The notes below the pieces were generated by a model that saw nothing but the letters and a program-made list of their open reading frames with translations, was not told the DNA's origin and ran no database searches. A program made the translations under genes and the position numbers. Of a stretch of DNA of 64,000 nt, positions 22,301 through 34,516 are shown piece after piece (within the stretch, counting starts at the first letter, position 1; the number at the start of each line of letters is the position of its first letter). Source of the stretch: Vitis vinifera (lineage: Eukaryota; Streptophyta; Magnoliopsida; Vitales; Vitaceae); contig NC_081819.1 of the NCBI RefSeq assembly GCF_030704535.1, forward strand, positions 18,076,001 through 18,140,000. Direction: 5' to 3'.

Positions 22301-25300
22301 TTCCTAACTCTTCTACGAATAATATTCCCTCAGTATCTTATTAATTACTATGTAATTGTCATTCTTGCTTTGATTATTTTGGATCTTAGCTTCATGGTCT
22401 TCTGCAAGTGTACTAAACTCGTTATGTTCCACCATTGCAATCCCATGCATACAAGTGTAACAACATTATAAAAAATAAAAACAAAAATAAAAAATAAAAC
22501 GTATCTTTGAGATTAATCTAATTGCAAACTTTAACATTTAGGTATGGGTTTACAAGAAATCAGCTGAAGAGCTCCCTGTACTGAAACTATATTCAGATGA
22601 AGCTCCTCCTACTGATAAATTTGCCACACATGAAGTCAGGGTAAATCTTCAGTATAAAAGTGTTGAAGATCCTACCAAAGTTGTACCTCTGACGCAAAGG
22701 ATTCAAGGTTATAGTTATGGACCTCAAGTTGTTCCAATTTCATCTGCTGAATGGGAAGCTGTCAAATTCGAACCAGAAAAGGGTGTGAAGCTTCTAGGAT
22801 TCACTGATGCTTCAAACATAATGCGGTAAAACTAGCTGTTTTTCCAATTTCCATATGATTTAGTGTTGGTTAATGCCAATTAGAAGGGTTTAGATTGTTG
22901 AGTTTCCTAAAAGTTTAGGATGTTATGATTTAGGTCTATTATACAGTAAAACCCATATAAAATAATACTCTTAGGACCAAGAGAAATTATCATCTTAGCG
23001 GGGTTATTAATTTATTAATAAATGAATATTTATTAACTTATAAAGAGTATTATGTTTCTATTGTATAGTACTTGTACATGTATGACTTATAAATCTAAAA
23101 ACAATAGATGTGGTAAAAAGTTAATATATAGAACTATTTGCTCTCTCTCTCTCTATATATATTATGCACTTCATCAATTATTAATTTATATTTCCTTGGA
23201 CCCCTAAGGATTTCTAAAAATATTAGTATCTTATGCATTTAGCAAGGTTATTAATTTATCAAACATTCATTTATCGAGGTTTTGCTACATATGACATGCT
23301 CTAACATCCCCTTCATGTGCCCTATACTTGCAGCTTTGTGATCATAGATAAATGGATAAATGAATCAATGGGGGAAATACAATGTATATCCTTCCTTAAC
23401 ATCTCCCTCACACATGACACGACCTCATATCCAATCTTGGAGAGACAAACAAGGAGATGGACAAATCACAAATTTTATGGTCATGATAATAAGAAAGATA
23501 AATAGATGAGAAGAGGACTCCAACTTGAGATCCTCCAGTTAACCAGTATCATGTTGAGTTGCCATCTTTCCTAAAAACTTAAGTTGTTAGAATTTAGGCC
23601 CACAATGTATATAATGCTCTAACAAAGATCTTTTGGCTTTTTTGTTTTTTCACCCTTGTCCTATGTATCAAAGCCACTATTACAAGAAGGATGTCAACAT
23701 CTTCATTGCTGAGCCAGGAAATACAAAGGCTATTCTTGCAGTTTCTGCCTTAGCAAGAGCAATGAAGGAAATGAACAAGGTAGCAATTTTGCGCTGTGTT
23801 TGGAGACGAAAACAGAGAAATGTTATCATAGGGATCTTGACACCCAATGTATCTGAAAAAGATAGTGTTGTAAGTTCTCATATGCTATTTTATTCCTTCC
23901 CATGAAGTTGTCAGTTTGGCCATTTCATCTCTTTATTTTATTGCTCTCCTTTCCCTAAGAAAGCTTTTTGTTTTTCCTGGACAGCCTGATTCGTTTTACT
24001 TTAATGTACTTCCCTATGCTGAGGATGTTCAAGAATTTCAGTTTCCATCTTTCAGCAATCTTCCTTTGTCATGGCAGCCAAATGAAGAACAGCAAGAAGC
24101 AGCAGATGACTTGGTCCAGATGCTTTATCTTGCACCATTTGGCAGAGAGGAATCTCTCTTACCTGATGTTACACCCAATCCTGTTCTGGAGGTAATTGAT
24201 TATGTGATTTGTCCATGTACGTAATCCTAGTTTGACATAATTCCCCGTAAGAAGCGCAAAATCAGTCATAAGTCCTCGTCTGGCTTGTCATCACTCTTAT
24301 TCATTTATAAATTCATGTGTTGTCTCCTGAGTAGGTTGGAATTTTCTGGGTTTAATGTGCCCTTGATTAACATATTCTATCTAAAACTCAGTGACTTGAC
24401 TATGGTTTGACATTTTTTGGGTTAGATGTGTGCTTTTATTCTGAAAAAATCTTGAACCAATCAATATTATTGTTTGGTTTAACCTCAGTAATAACATTGC
24501 ACTTTTATTCTGCAACACTCTTGAACCAATCAAAATCAGTTCTTACTGTTGGTAAAACCTGGTTTTGAGGTGGAATTTTCTTGTTTTTTTTTTTTTGAAT
24601 TTTGATAATCAAACTCCGCATATGTTTCCTTAGGAAGCTAGATTTAATGCAGCAGTGCCCTAGTTTCTTGGGTGGGGAGGCAAATATTTTTCTAGTTTTA
24701 AGATCAGCATGGTTTTGTTCATCAAAATCATTATGAGTAAATGTACTTTTTTTTCGGGTACTTTTTCCCAGTTAGATCCTGTTCCATGATTCTCTTGCAT
24801 GATTTCTGCACTACAAATTGTCAAACTAACACAATAGTCTCATTGAGCTTAGAACATAACTGTATATCTTAAAGGGGACACTTGGTAGTTGGTACCATAC
24901 AGTTGCAGAATGAAAGCTGTGCAAGAGTTTGGTGCCCTAGGAGTTACTTCAATTTTCTGTGTAAAGTTGAACAGCAAAAGAAAAAATACTCCAGCAGCAT
25001 CAGTAAAGGGTGTGACAAATAAGATTTCTTGAGGATGGACTATACTCCTGGGTGCCCAAAGACAAATCTAAATCTCTTTCTGGAAGATGACCCATGAGAG
25101 TGTTTGGCCTAGTATTTGGTTTTCCTTCTCACATGTCTTTCTGTTTATCTTACCAAACTAATTAAACATATTATATGTGTACAGCGTTTTTATCGTTATC
25201 TTGAGTTGAAGTCGAAGAAGCCATATGCAGCTGTTCCTCCAGTTGACAAAACCCTCAAAACAATAACGGAGCCTGATCCAAAACTCCTTGCTCAAAACAA

Positions 25301-26264
25301 GTCCATAATTGATGAATTTAAAAGGCGGTTTGAACTCAAGCAGAATCCTAAGGTTCATTCATAGAAGCTCTTGTGAATGTAGTTAGCTCAGTTATGTCAA
25401 TCTCCTCTTGGTAATTATACTTGGATTTGTCTTGTAGCTGAAGAAATCAACTAGAGACAGACAGTCTGGTGTGAAAGAGGAAGCAAATATTGGAGAGAGT
25501 AGTGATGCTGGAGCCATCAATTCTGTTGAAAATACATCTGTAATTACTATGGTTAAGAAGATTGGAGATTCAACTCCTATCCAAGATTTTGAAGCCATGA
25601 TGTCACACAGAGAAAGCCCAGAGTGGGTTGGTAAAGCAATCAAGGAGATGAAGAACAAGATTTTTGACCTGGTGCAAAATTCAAATGAAAGGGATAACCA
25701 TCTTAAAGCATTGGATTGTCTAGTTGCCTTTCGCAAGGGTTGCATCCTTGAGCAAGTATCCTTCGCCTCTCTTCATTCTTGGTTGTCTCTCTGTTTTTGC
25801 ATTTTTTTGTTTAGTTCTGTTTGTGCTTCTTGGTCTGATAAATTTTGTTGGTTGTTTCTATTATTGTACGGCATGTTATATACGACCGATACAATGAAGG
25901 ATTGCAATGTTCATGGGCCAAGCATAGCCAGTTTAAGTTTTGAAATTTTCGTTGTGCAGAAACCGACAGAGTTCAACAATTTCCTCCTCCATATTTACAA
26001 ATTCTGCAAGTACCATAATCTCAACAGTTTCTGTGAATCCCTTGCATCAAATGAAATCATGCTGATCCCCAAGACTGAAGTAACAGACAGGTTTATTTCC
26101 TCCTCTCATTTGCTCCATTTTATTCTAAAAGTTGTTCATTGTGTCAATCTCATTTCTTTCAGCAACAATTGATATTTGTCTCCCTACCATCTTCTCTAAG
26201 CAGTGAAGTTACAGAAGATGGGGCCAGAAACTTTATGGTGAAAAAGGAGCCAATACTAGAGTAA
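16343..26264 (+). CDS. KU80: Ku80 (XRCC5-type) DNA-end-binding subunit, tandem copy 2
   Basis: Second complete Ku80 gene, in the same orientation as copy 1. Exons: 16343-16357, 17463-17555, 17962-18013, 18391-18522, 19900-20309, 22542-22825, 23674-23869, 23985-24191, 25185-25352, 25438-25755, 25960-26090 and 26204-26264. They total 2067 nt, or 688 residues, with every phase matching copy 1. Exon 5 is 6 nt longer (FLLTKRGKIKKR), while exons 6 and 10 are 3 and 9 nt shorter. Exon 7 shows 12 differences in 66 residues against copy 1. Some changes hit well-kept vWA positions (DVSPSMH to [16 protein letters not shown] to DLVGIVLFG). Intron 2 again has a GC donor (AAG|GCATGT at 17556). No stop, frameshift or lost splice site was found, so it is called as a gene and not a pseudogene; whether it is expressed or forms a Ku heterodimer is unknown. 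Confidence 0.92.
18755..19492. other. About 740-bp insertion in KU80 copy 2 intron 4
   Basis: Copy 1 reads TTGCTCAAGTAAACG directly into TTCATTCATGCATTTTTC (about 8310-8346). Copy 2 has about 740 extra AT-rich bases between the same two landmarks. No protein similarity or clear terminal repeats were seen, so its nature is unknown; it may be a transposon relic. Confidence 0.55.
21694..21916. mobile_element. hAT-like MITE with 8-bp target duplication
   Basis: A 223-bp element runs from CAGGGGCAGAGCC to GGCTCCGCCAATG, with imperfect terminal inverted repeats. It is bounded by a perfect direct repeat GTTGATAG at 21686-21693 and 21917-21924. The matching place in KU80 copy 1 intron 5 (near 10318) has a single GTTGACAG followed by the same TGTCAC, which is an empty site. 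An 8-bp duplication and CA...TG ends are typical of hAT elements. It is non-coding and lies in KU80 copy 2 intron 5. Confidence 0.85.
22944..23289. mobile_element. Emigrant/pogo-like MITE in KU80 copy 2 intron 6
   Basis: The left end CAGTAAAACCCATATAAAAT resembles the Emigrant family terminus, and the right end reads GAGGTTTTGCTACA as its inverted partner. Both sides carry TA, as expected for this superfamily. Inside, GGACCAAG on the left and CTTGGACC on the right continue the inverted arrangement. Copy 1 intron 6 is only 122 bp and lacks it. The family name is from memory and should be taken as likely. Confidence 0.65.
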
Positions 26265-27697
26265 ACAAAATGGAACCTCTTTATTATTTTTGGATTTCTC
26301 GTAGTAACCAGCTTTGTTTCTGACTCCATTTTGAACTGAAAGGCAGAAAACAAAAGAACAGAAAAGAAAGAAAGAGAACTCTTCTTTCAATCTTGAATTT
26401 GGTATTTTGGAGGAATTGAAAATTCTGTTCCCTGGCAAAGTTTTGAGTTCATTCTGCAGGGAAGTTTCTTATCATCCTAACCAAAGGAGTCACATAATAT
26501 TGATTACTTATATATCCATTAGCTGTATCCAAAATCTTCTTCCTGTTATTATGGGGTTGAGCAGTGGAATGATTGATTATTGGTTCTCCATAATTGCCAT
26601 GCATGTAGTGACATGAGGCAAAATTAAATTAGTTGGTGCAACCAATTTTTTATCTTTAGTTTTATTTTTACTTGGATGGTGTTTCTTTTTTGACCGAATA
26701 GAAAAAGTATTTAAACTTAACACTGAATAAGAGGGAGTTTGATAGCATTTTTACTTAAAGTGTTTTTAATATAAGTGCTTTATTCTAAAGTGTTTTTAGG
26801 AAAATCATTAATCAAACATTTTTTAAAAAAACACTGTAAGCGATTTTTCAACATGAGAAGCGATTTTTAGAAGTTTTAAATTTTTTTTTAAACATATAAT
26901 TTTTCTTCAAAAACATTTTTTAGGCTAAAAGCGTTTTTTAAAAACACTATCAAACCTACTTTAAATTAACCGCTTAAATGTCATTAATAAGAGAATATTT
27001 ATCATTTAAAATAATATTTTACATTAGTGATCATCTAGATAACTTTTTATATTGACCATTAACCATACAAATGTTGGTCTTTGCATGGTGAATGGGAAGG
27101 CCATCATTTGTTCTTAATCAATTGGATGGCCTAATTCATCCAATATTTGGAATTTTAGGAAGACAAACTTCCTTTTCATCCCATGTACTCTAGTTTTTAA
27201 CCCACTCAGTGTTATCGTTGAAAATCTTTCGTAAAGTTCTATTTTTTCATAATTTGATTTTATTTATATACTCCTTTTAGTCATCAATTGAAATCATGTC
27301 CCCTATAAATAATTTAAAAAAAGACATGGTCAAAGAAGTATAATTATTTAAACGATGATAATCGAGGTTATTTTTAAAATTGTCAATAACCTAAAGGTCT
27401 GTTTAACAATGATTCTCTGCTTTTAATCCAAAAAATATTTTTTAAAAGAAGTTTGATAAAATTTAGGAATTTTTTTTTTAATGTTGAAAAATCATTTATA
27501 TTATTTTTTGAAAAATTAATAATAATTTTTTTTAGCGGGAATGTAGCTAGGGATTTCTCAACAGCCGTGAATTCCAGCACCTGAATTTTGAATTTTAATT
27601 TCACAAAACTATGGCATAGATATTTAAGTCTGAGGTATCCACTGCATAGTATTTGTGCCGGTTTAAACAAATCTGAATAAGCTTCAGCAACTCATCG
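26265..27697. other. Intergenic between KU80 copy 2 and GSTZ
   Basis: Contains the copy 2 3' UTR, one MITE (26737-26955) and AT-rich unique-looking sequence. A TATTTAAG stretch near 27619, about 80 bp before the GSTZ ATG, could serve as TATA-like promoter sequence. No other gene was seen. Confidence 0.55.
26737..26955. mobile_element. MITE-like inverted-repeat element
   Basis: Begins GTTTGATAGCATTTTTAC and ends AAAAACACTATCAAAC, whose reverse complement is GTTTGATAGTGTTTTT. The interior is full of AAGTGTTTTTA and AAAGCGTTTTTT words in both orientations. About 219 bp, non-coding, 3' of KU80 copy 2. Confidence 0.65.
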
Positions 27698-30600
27698 ATG
27701 TCTTCGTCTTCCAAGCTTGTCTTGTATTCTTACTGGCAGAGCTCGTGCGCTTGGCGCGTCCGCTTTGCTTTGAACCTCAAAGGTTCTCCTGCTTCATACC
27801 CTCCAGATATCTGTTCCTTGAAACTTTTTTTAAAAAAAATTATTTCGTTATTTATTGGTTGTAGATTGGCTGGATCCGGTATAGCTATAAGTTGAGAAAC
27901 TGGGAAATTTTAGGTAGAATATTTTTGGGGTATTTGTTTTTTTTTTCTTTTTTCCTTGCAATAATTTTCATTCACTTGGAAAAGTAACTTGGAAATTTGG
28001 ATGGCAATTGGTTGAACTTGGATCATGGGTTTTTAGGGAACTTGAGAGTTGGCTGAAATTCCGAAATCTGTGAACTTCTGAAAATTTGGGTTAAATAGTG
28101 AGGAACAACAGAATTTTTTTTTTTTTTTGTTCATAATTTGGCTGAAATGAAAGAATTGTGTTTTATGGAGTTGGATCATAATTTAGAAATTCTCCACTGC
28201 GGTGATACTTGCTGGTAAAGAAGTTCCCAACAGTGGGATTTTCTGATGTACTTTGTATAATTTGGATTCCATTGAAATTCAGCCAAGTAAATAGAAGATT
28301 AAGGAATGGGGATTGTAAAAATTTGGCCAGAGATTCTAAACTTTCAGGCTAAAGAAATATTCACCTGTAGTTTCATGAATTGAAAACATGACTGACTTGA
28401 AGTGATATATTTTCAGAAATTTAAATTTATGATTTTTATTGTTTTAATTTATTTAATTTCCTTTTTTATGGATGGTTAGGACTTGCTTATGAGTATAGAT
28501 CAGTCAACCTTAGAAAGGGAGAGCAGTTTAGTCCAGGTGACGTCCCCAGATTTATCATATAGTAATAAGCATGAATACATAATCATGTACTTACATACTA
28601 ATATAGGAAATGAGAAGTAAGAACTCACAAACACTGATGTTTGAGTTGCAGAGTTCAAGAAATTAAATCCTCTTTGTTTTGTTCCGGTGTTAGTTGATGG
28701 CGATATTGTGGTTTCAGACTCTTTTGCAATCTTACTGGTTGGTATCTTTAATTGGAGAAATGATCCCATGGACTTGATTCAGGGCTATGGTGCCATAGAT
28801 TCTTGAAGTAGTTAAACTATGTTATTTGAAGGATTATCCTCTAACTCCATTTTATTTTGGGTTGTTTGCTATCATGCCTTTTGTTTTAACCGTTTGTGGA
28901 CAAGTGATATTGTTGTTATTGGTCAGTATCTGAACGAGAAGTATCCTCAAAATGCATTATTGCCTTCTGATCCTCAACTAAGAGCTCTCAATCTCCAGGT
29001 AACATCTCTAGTGGATTCTTTATTCTTTCAAGGCAAAGTTTTGTATGGAGTTATTTATATGAAAAGTAGTTTGAGATTTGAGAATCTGGGTACAAAATGT
29101 TGGATCTGTTAATATAGCAGATCGCAGGAGTCCTTGTAGTCATCGGATTTTGTGCTGTGCACATGATTAAGCACCAGTTCCTGAAAATGAATTTATAAAA
29201 TTAAAATAAAAACCATGTCTGACATTGAAATTGTGTATCTTGAAAAAGTTTCCAATTAAACAACCTCTGGGTTCCACTATCGTAGGTTACAGGATCCATA
29301 GAGTTGGAAACAATGTAACCATTCAGTTAGGGCGCTTGCAGGCCACCAGGCAGTTCTTTTTCATTAGGGAAACCGTATGCTAATGTGAAAGCATAATGTA
29401 GACAGATGTGTTGAATCAAGTATTGGAAAATTACAAGCTTTGTGTTAGTTGAAAATGAGTTTGCATAACCTTTTTGTGCTTGTGCCACCATGCTAATAAG
29501 TAATTATGCCACAGGCTTCGAATATTGTTAGCAGCAGTATGCAACCTCTCATTATGCAGTCAATTCTGGTACTTTTTGCTTTTGGATAATTTATTTGATG
29601 AGGGTTGTATTTTTATATATGCATGTATTTTTTAAATTACTTAATATTGTACTTGTGGTCTAATGTTTCACAATGGTTTTATCCCTGAAGAAGTATATTG
29701 AGGACAAATTTGGTCCCGCAGAACGACAATTATGGGTTCGACATAATACAGAAAAAGGTTTCCAAGGTCAGTATTTTTCTCCATTTTCCCCATCCTACCA
29801 TAATCTATAACTTACCAGGGAAGCAGGAGATTTATACTGTATTTCATACTGTTAAAGTGTTATTTTCTATTGTCGAATTTAAGGATGTTTTGTATGTTGT
29901 TCATAAATTATTGCCATTGTTAAACTATAAAATGGTGCTCTTCTGCAGCCACTAGTATGAATTACTGAACCCTTTTTTGCAGCTCTTGAGAAGTTGCTGA
30001 AAGATTATGCCGGCACATACGCAACAGGAGAAGAAGTTTATATGGTAATGGTCTTTTTAACACCTTCTACACCATCTCAATTACTTGCCTCCAACCTTTT
30101 GAGCTGTACTTCGTTCATGTCCGCTCTCTAGTGCATGCCTAATTTCTTATTTGAATAGTGCATCATTGTATTCTAAAAGGGCTTTTAGACATCTTTTACA
30201 GATTATATGCAACTAAACTGCCAGAAAATCAATGTTGTCTTTCAAAACAATATATATCTTTGCTTCAGTGAATGATGATTTCCAGATGCTAAAAAACTTG
30301 GTTGCTGAAAATAGTTGAAGTCCTGTACTCTGAAAGTTTTATTTCACTAGTTTCACCATATGGCAATCTAAAGAAACAAACCTACACTGTATTTCGTACC
30401 CATTGTTTTCCTCCCTACCTTGAAACTGGTTCCTTATGTCCTTTTTATTGGTTCTCCACTCTGCAAAATCTGTTATGGGTCTACAGCGACAAAATTTTAT
30501 GCCTTGCCAAAGTGAAGATCTTTTGATGGTCTTGGAAGTGACATATCTGTTTGTTAATTTGCTCATAACACTTGAATAATTAGAACTATGATTTTTTATA

Positions 30601-33126
30601 ATTTTTTTTAACATCATTTGATACTTTTGGAGGAAGGAAAGCAATCCTATGTAACTGTTTAACCACTGAGGACCTTGAAGCTAAAGTAACTAACAAGTGG
30701 TTATTGTTTGCAGGCTGATGTGTTTTTGGCTCCACAAACTGCTGTAGCTGAGATGAGGTTTAATATTGACATGGTGAAGTCCTTTTCCATTTTTTTTATG
30801 CTTCTTCCATATTCAAATACCAGTAGTTCCATCATTTCAATAATCAAGAGCTATTAGTTTTCTGTAAATTCTGCAGGGTTTTTATTTGCTTCTTGTTTAT
30901 ATGGCATTTGTAGGGAAAAAAAAATCTGCATGTTTGCTTGCATATCTAATTATTTTTACCAGTTTTACTTTCTTATAGGGTCATTCATCAAAATATTTCC
31001 AAAAACTCAAAAATAATATTGGAAGCATATTATTTCCTAATTAAGAATAATGATGTTAATAGGCTTACTGACCAAATTTATAACTTATCCAAGAGAGAAC
31101 TTCGGGTGTAGGACTGCAAATCAAAGGGTTACCTCAACTTCTAACAAGAGGACTGCAGTAAGTTTAATGGATCCAACTAAAATTTTTGTGATTCAAAAGG
31201 CCTGATGGTTAGTGCTGATGGGTTGATACAAATATTGGGTTTGAAAAGTGCTTGGGATTGGATAAGGAAATAGATGGTGCTCAAAAAGTTTATGTGCCTG
31301 AATGAATATTCACCTTTGGAGGACTAATCATTAAGGCTCCACTTGGATCACAAAAAGTACAAGGAGCGAGAAAAAAGTAACAAGGACTCCCAAATTCTAT
31401 TGTTTCATTTATCATGGAAAATATGAAGGTAGGTATATTGAATATAATAAAATTTGTTTAGAAACTTATACATTTTAAATTCTTTATTCTTTATATTGAA
31501 GAGGAAAGATGAGAAATAGATTTTGTGAAGTATATCAGGAAAAATTTATTAAGTTAAAACCTTTTTTTTCCTTCCATTTTTTCTCCCCATTTTCTTTCCT
31601 TTATATTTTCTCTCAAACTTCCAAGAACCAAACAGAGTCTTAGGGTTAGAAGTGAAGGATGAAGGAATTAAGTTGTGGAAACTTCTTCTAGGGGTGTAAT
31701 GATGGTCCGTTTGCAGGAAAGGAAGCAAATGATCTTTGATAATCATTCTTTTTAGGATCTGTAATGCCTAATAAATTCATCTTGTTGTCTCCTAGCCTTC
31801 TGTGATCAAGGAAGTTTAGTGGGTCCATTTTTTGCTTTCCTTCAAAATAGACTTCCAACCTTTTTGTTTGAAAGAATATCCTTTATTTAAAAAAAAAAAA
31901 AAGAAACTTTTGCAGCTTGTACATTTGATTTTACCTATGTTGCATGAATTTTGGTGTGGGTGCTGGGTGCTGATATTCTCTTGATCAGAAACAAGAATGT
32001 TGGGTGCTGATATATGTCCAAGTGTTTGATCCTTCACTCCTAATTTAGGATGTCAGGGTTTGGCTAAAAAGGATCTTAATAATGGGTATGGATACTCAAG
32101 CATGTCATAATAAAAGAAAAAAAAATCAATTAGAAATAAAGTATTCTTTATCAAAACTCCCCTCTTTTCTCTTGTATCTCTATTGTTTTCTATCTTATTG
32201 CAAAATTCTGCTATAAAAGTTCTCTTTGCACCAAACTCTCTTTCTTCAATGTAACTATATACTAACAAAATTGAAAGTAAGAAAAAAGAAATCAAATAAT
32301 GTCAAACAGTCATACATGTAGCAATATGCGAGCATCTAATAAGGATCATACACTTGTTGGTGTCTCAAAAAAGAGCCTCCCTCACTCTGTTGTAACCCAA
32401 ATTGTATATAGGGTTTTTAGTGTCATGTGTCATATATTGAATGGAGATGATATTCGTGTTTGAAAGAAGCCAGGGAAACTTATTAAGCTCATATTCTTTA
32501 GAACACAGGCAGACTTGGTCCCTTCAACACCCACTCACACCAACCCCTTGTCGTGTTGACATGAATACTTTGGGTGAAGTTGGAGACTCGGTATCATAGG
32601 TTTTAGAGATGATACAATTTTCTCTAATAATTAAAGTAAAATACTGTGAGTTTGAGGACAAATTTCTATAAAATATCGAGGCAAAAACTTGGAAGGAAAG
32701 TTGAGAATTAGAGATGATAAAAAAATGCGTTACCAGTCTTTTTCATCAATTTCTTACCTACTTTGAACAATTTTTACTCACCATTGGGGTCTCATCCCTA
32801 GAAAATGACATGTTACACAAACATCTTGAAGAAGCTAGTATTCAATAATTAGAGATGATCCATATTATGCAAAGGCACCCATAAGCCTAAATGTATGACA
32901 AATTTTCAATTTGTTCACTTTCAATCCGTTGGAAACAGAACATTTTGCAGATGAGAACTTGTCAATGAATTGTAATTCTTCTTCCATTGTGACATCAAAT
33001 TATTTACCTTCTTAATTGTTTATGCAGTCCAAGTTCCCTACTTTGAATGGGATATACAAGTCATGCAAGGATTTACCAGAATTCCAAGCCTCTGTGCCAG
33101 AAAGACAACCCGATGCTGAACTGTAA
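27698..33126 (+). CDS. GSTZ: Zeta-class glutathione S-transferase (maleylacetoacetate isomerase type)
   Basis: Zeta GSTs use glutathione to isomerise maleylacetoacetate to fumarylacetoacetate in tyrosine breakdown and can dechlorinate dichloroacetate. Nine exons: 27698-27782, 28480-28536, 28652-28737, 28927-28998, 29515-29568, 29691-29766, 29983-30044, 30714-30773 and 33028-33126. They give 216 residues, the usual family length. The zeta signature SSCAWRVR is at residues 15-22 (SSCxxRVR, with the reactive Ser and Cys). The N-terminal thioredoxin-like half continues through [16 protein letters not shown] and [12 protein letters not shown], and the helical C-terminal half follows. The loop LCFVPVL replaces the MGTVPAL I recall for Arabidopsis GSTZ1, but the cis-proline is kept. 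The 2.25-kb last intron carries a probable MITE. Start chosen because the frame begins [13 protein letters not shown] with no earlier in-frame ATG. Confidence 0.93.
31335..31639. mobile_element. Possible MITE in GSTZ intron 8
   Basis: The left edge GGCTCCACTTGGATCAC and the reverse complement of the right edge GACTCTGTTTGGTTCTTGG look like degraded inverted termini. They resemble those of the element at 63574-63902. Target duplication is not clear. Confidence 0.4.
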
Positions 33127-34443
33127 TGGCACTCACTGGTGTCTGCTCTAATTTAGACTAGGAATCCTTTGAAAGGTTCTTGCATTTTTATTTTTTATCA
33201 GACTGATTAGGGTTGTGTTATGTGAGCAATGCAATAATGGTAGTGTAGAACCAAACCATGTGAGAATTGGAAGCATTCTACCAGCTTAGGCCAATCTCAG
33301 AGCTTTGTGGTTGAAAACAGGTTCATGGATTTTCTATAAAAGAAGATATGTGTTTGATTGGCTAACAAGTGTGCAAAATTCCTGTGGATATGTGTGCAAA
33401 ATGTAGGAACTCCAAGGCATTTTGATTCTTGTTTTTGATCATTTAGTGAAGAAGGATTTGGCATCACAGATGACTATAATTTGGAGATGTACTGAAAGTG
33501 AATGTCTAAGAAGGGGCATTGAGTTTTTTCTCCAAGAAGCAATTTTCTTGTCTGGGACCAGAATCCAGACCAAACAGTTATCTGGGATATGATTGAGGAA
33601 TAATGGGCTTTAGCCTTTGTTTCCAATGAAATTGCAACTTCTTAGAATAGATATGCTTGAAATTGGGGAGTTGGTATGAGCCATGGAAAAAGATCACATT
33701 TCCTTGGTGATGCTTAGGATGCATTTAAATTTTTTGTTTTTAAAATCAGAAATTTGAATTTCTGTATAAAAATAAAATATTTTGTAAATATATATATATA
33801 AATTTATCTCATGTCTTTAAAAAATAATTTGAAAATCATAAAATTTTTAATATAAGTTTCTAAGATATTTTATATTAAGTTACTATTTTTTATTTTAAAA
33901 ATGGAAAGTGAATCCATGCTTGCTTAATAATCTAATTGATTAAGTATGTTTGATAAAATAACTTAATATTTCAATTTAAAGTTATTTTTAATTTTAAATA
34001 TTAAGTCAAAATAATTCATTTATTCTTAATTTCAAATACTTTTTGCCTTATTTACTCACACTAGTGAGAGTATATTTTAGAATTATAATCCCACATGTAT
34101 AACTCATTTTTATAAAAAATATTGTATGGTCATCTTATATATTTACAATACTTAAAATATAGATGTTTTATAAATAAATTTATTGCTTAAAATTAATGAA
34201 AATAAATGAGAATAAATATTAATAAAGATAAATGTGTCAATTTAATAATTTAGAATAAAATTAAGTTAATTTTATCAAATAAGCTTAGTCCTTAAAATAA
34301 AAAATAAGCAATATATTACTTATTAGTGTTAAGTTTAACTTAGCATATAATTTTCTTGGAAATTATTGTAAATTAAGTTTTCTTGGAAAGGGAGCTCCTG
34401 TATAAAAAACTAGATATATAATTATTTGCCACACCCATCAAAT
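33127..34443. other. GSTZ 3' UTR and AT-rich intergenic DNA
   Basis: The first few hundred bases are likely GSTZ 3' UTR. From 33720 to 34400 the DNA is very AT-rich, with no coding or clear repeat structure. CAA at 34440-34442, just upstream of the tRNA, fits the plant tRNA start context. Confidence 0.5.
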
Positions 34444-34516
34444 GCCCGTCTAGCTCAGTTGGTAGAGCGCAAGGCTCTTAACCTTGTGGTCGTGGGTTCG
34501 AGCCCCACGGTGGGCG
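34444..34516 (+). tRNA. trnK-CTT: tRNA-Lys (anticodon CTT)
   Basis: A 73-nt cloverleaf. The acceptor 5' strand GCCCGTC pairs with GGTGGGC (G-T pairs allowed), followed by discriminator G. The D-arm contains AGCTCAGTTGGTAGAGC (A box). The anticodon stem CAAGG/CCTTG encloses loop CTCTTAA, giving anticodon CTT. The T-arm is GTGGGTTCGAGCCCCAC (B box). There is no intron, no encoded CCA, and a T-rich stretch (TTTTATTTTT) starts 5 bases after the end as a Pol III stop. It matches the standard nuclear plant lysine tRNA as I recall it. Confidence 0.97.

Noticed and set aside
16343..26264. KU80 copy 2 as a pseudogene
   Set aside because: All 12 exons are open, every splice site is usable and all phases match copy 1; no stop or frameshift was found.
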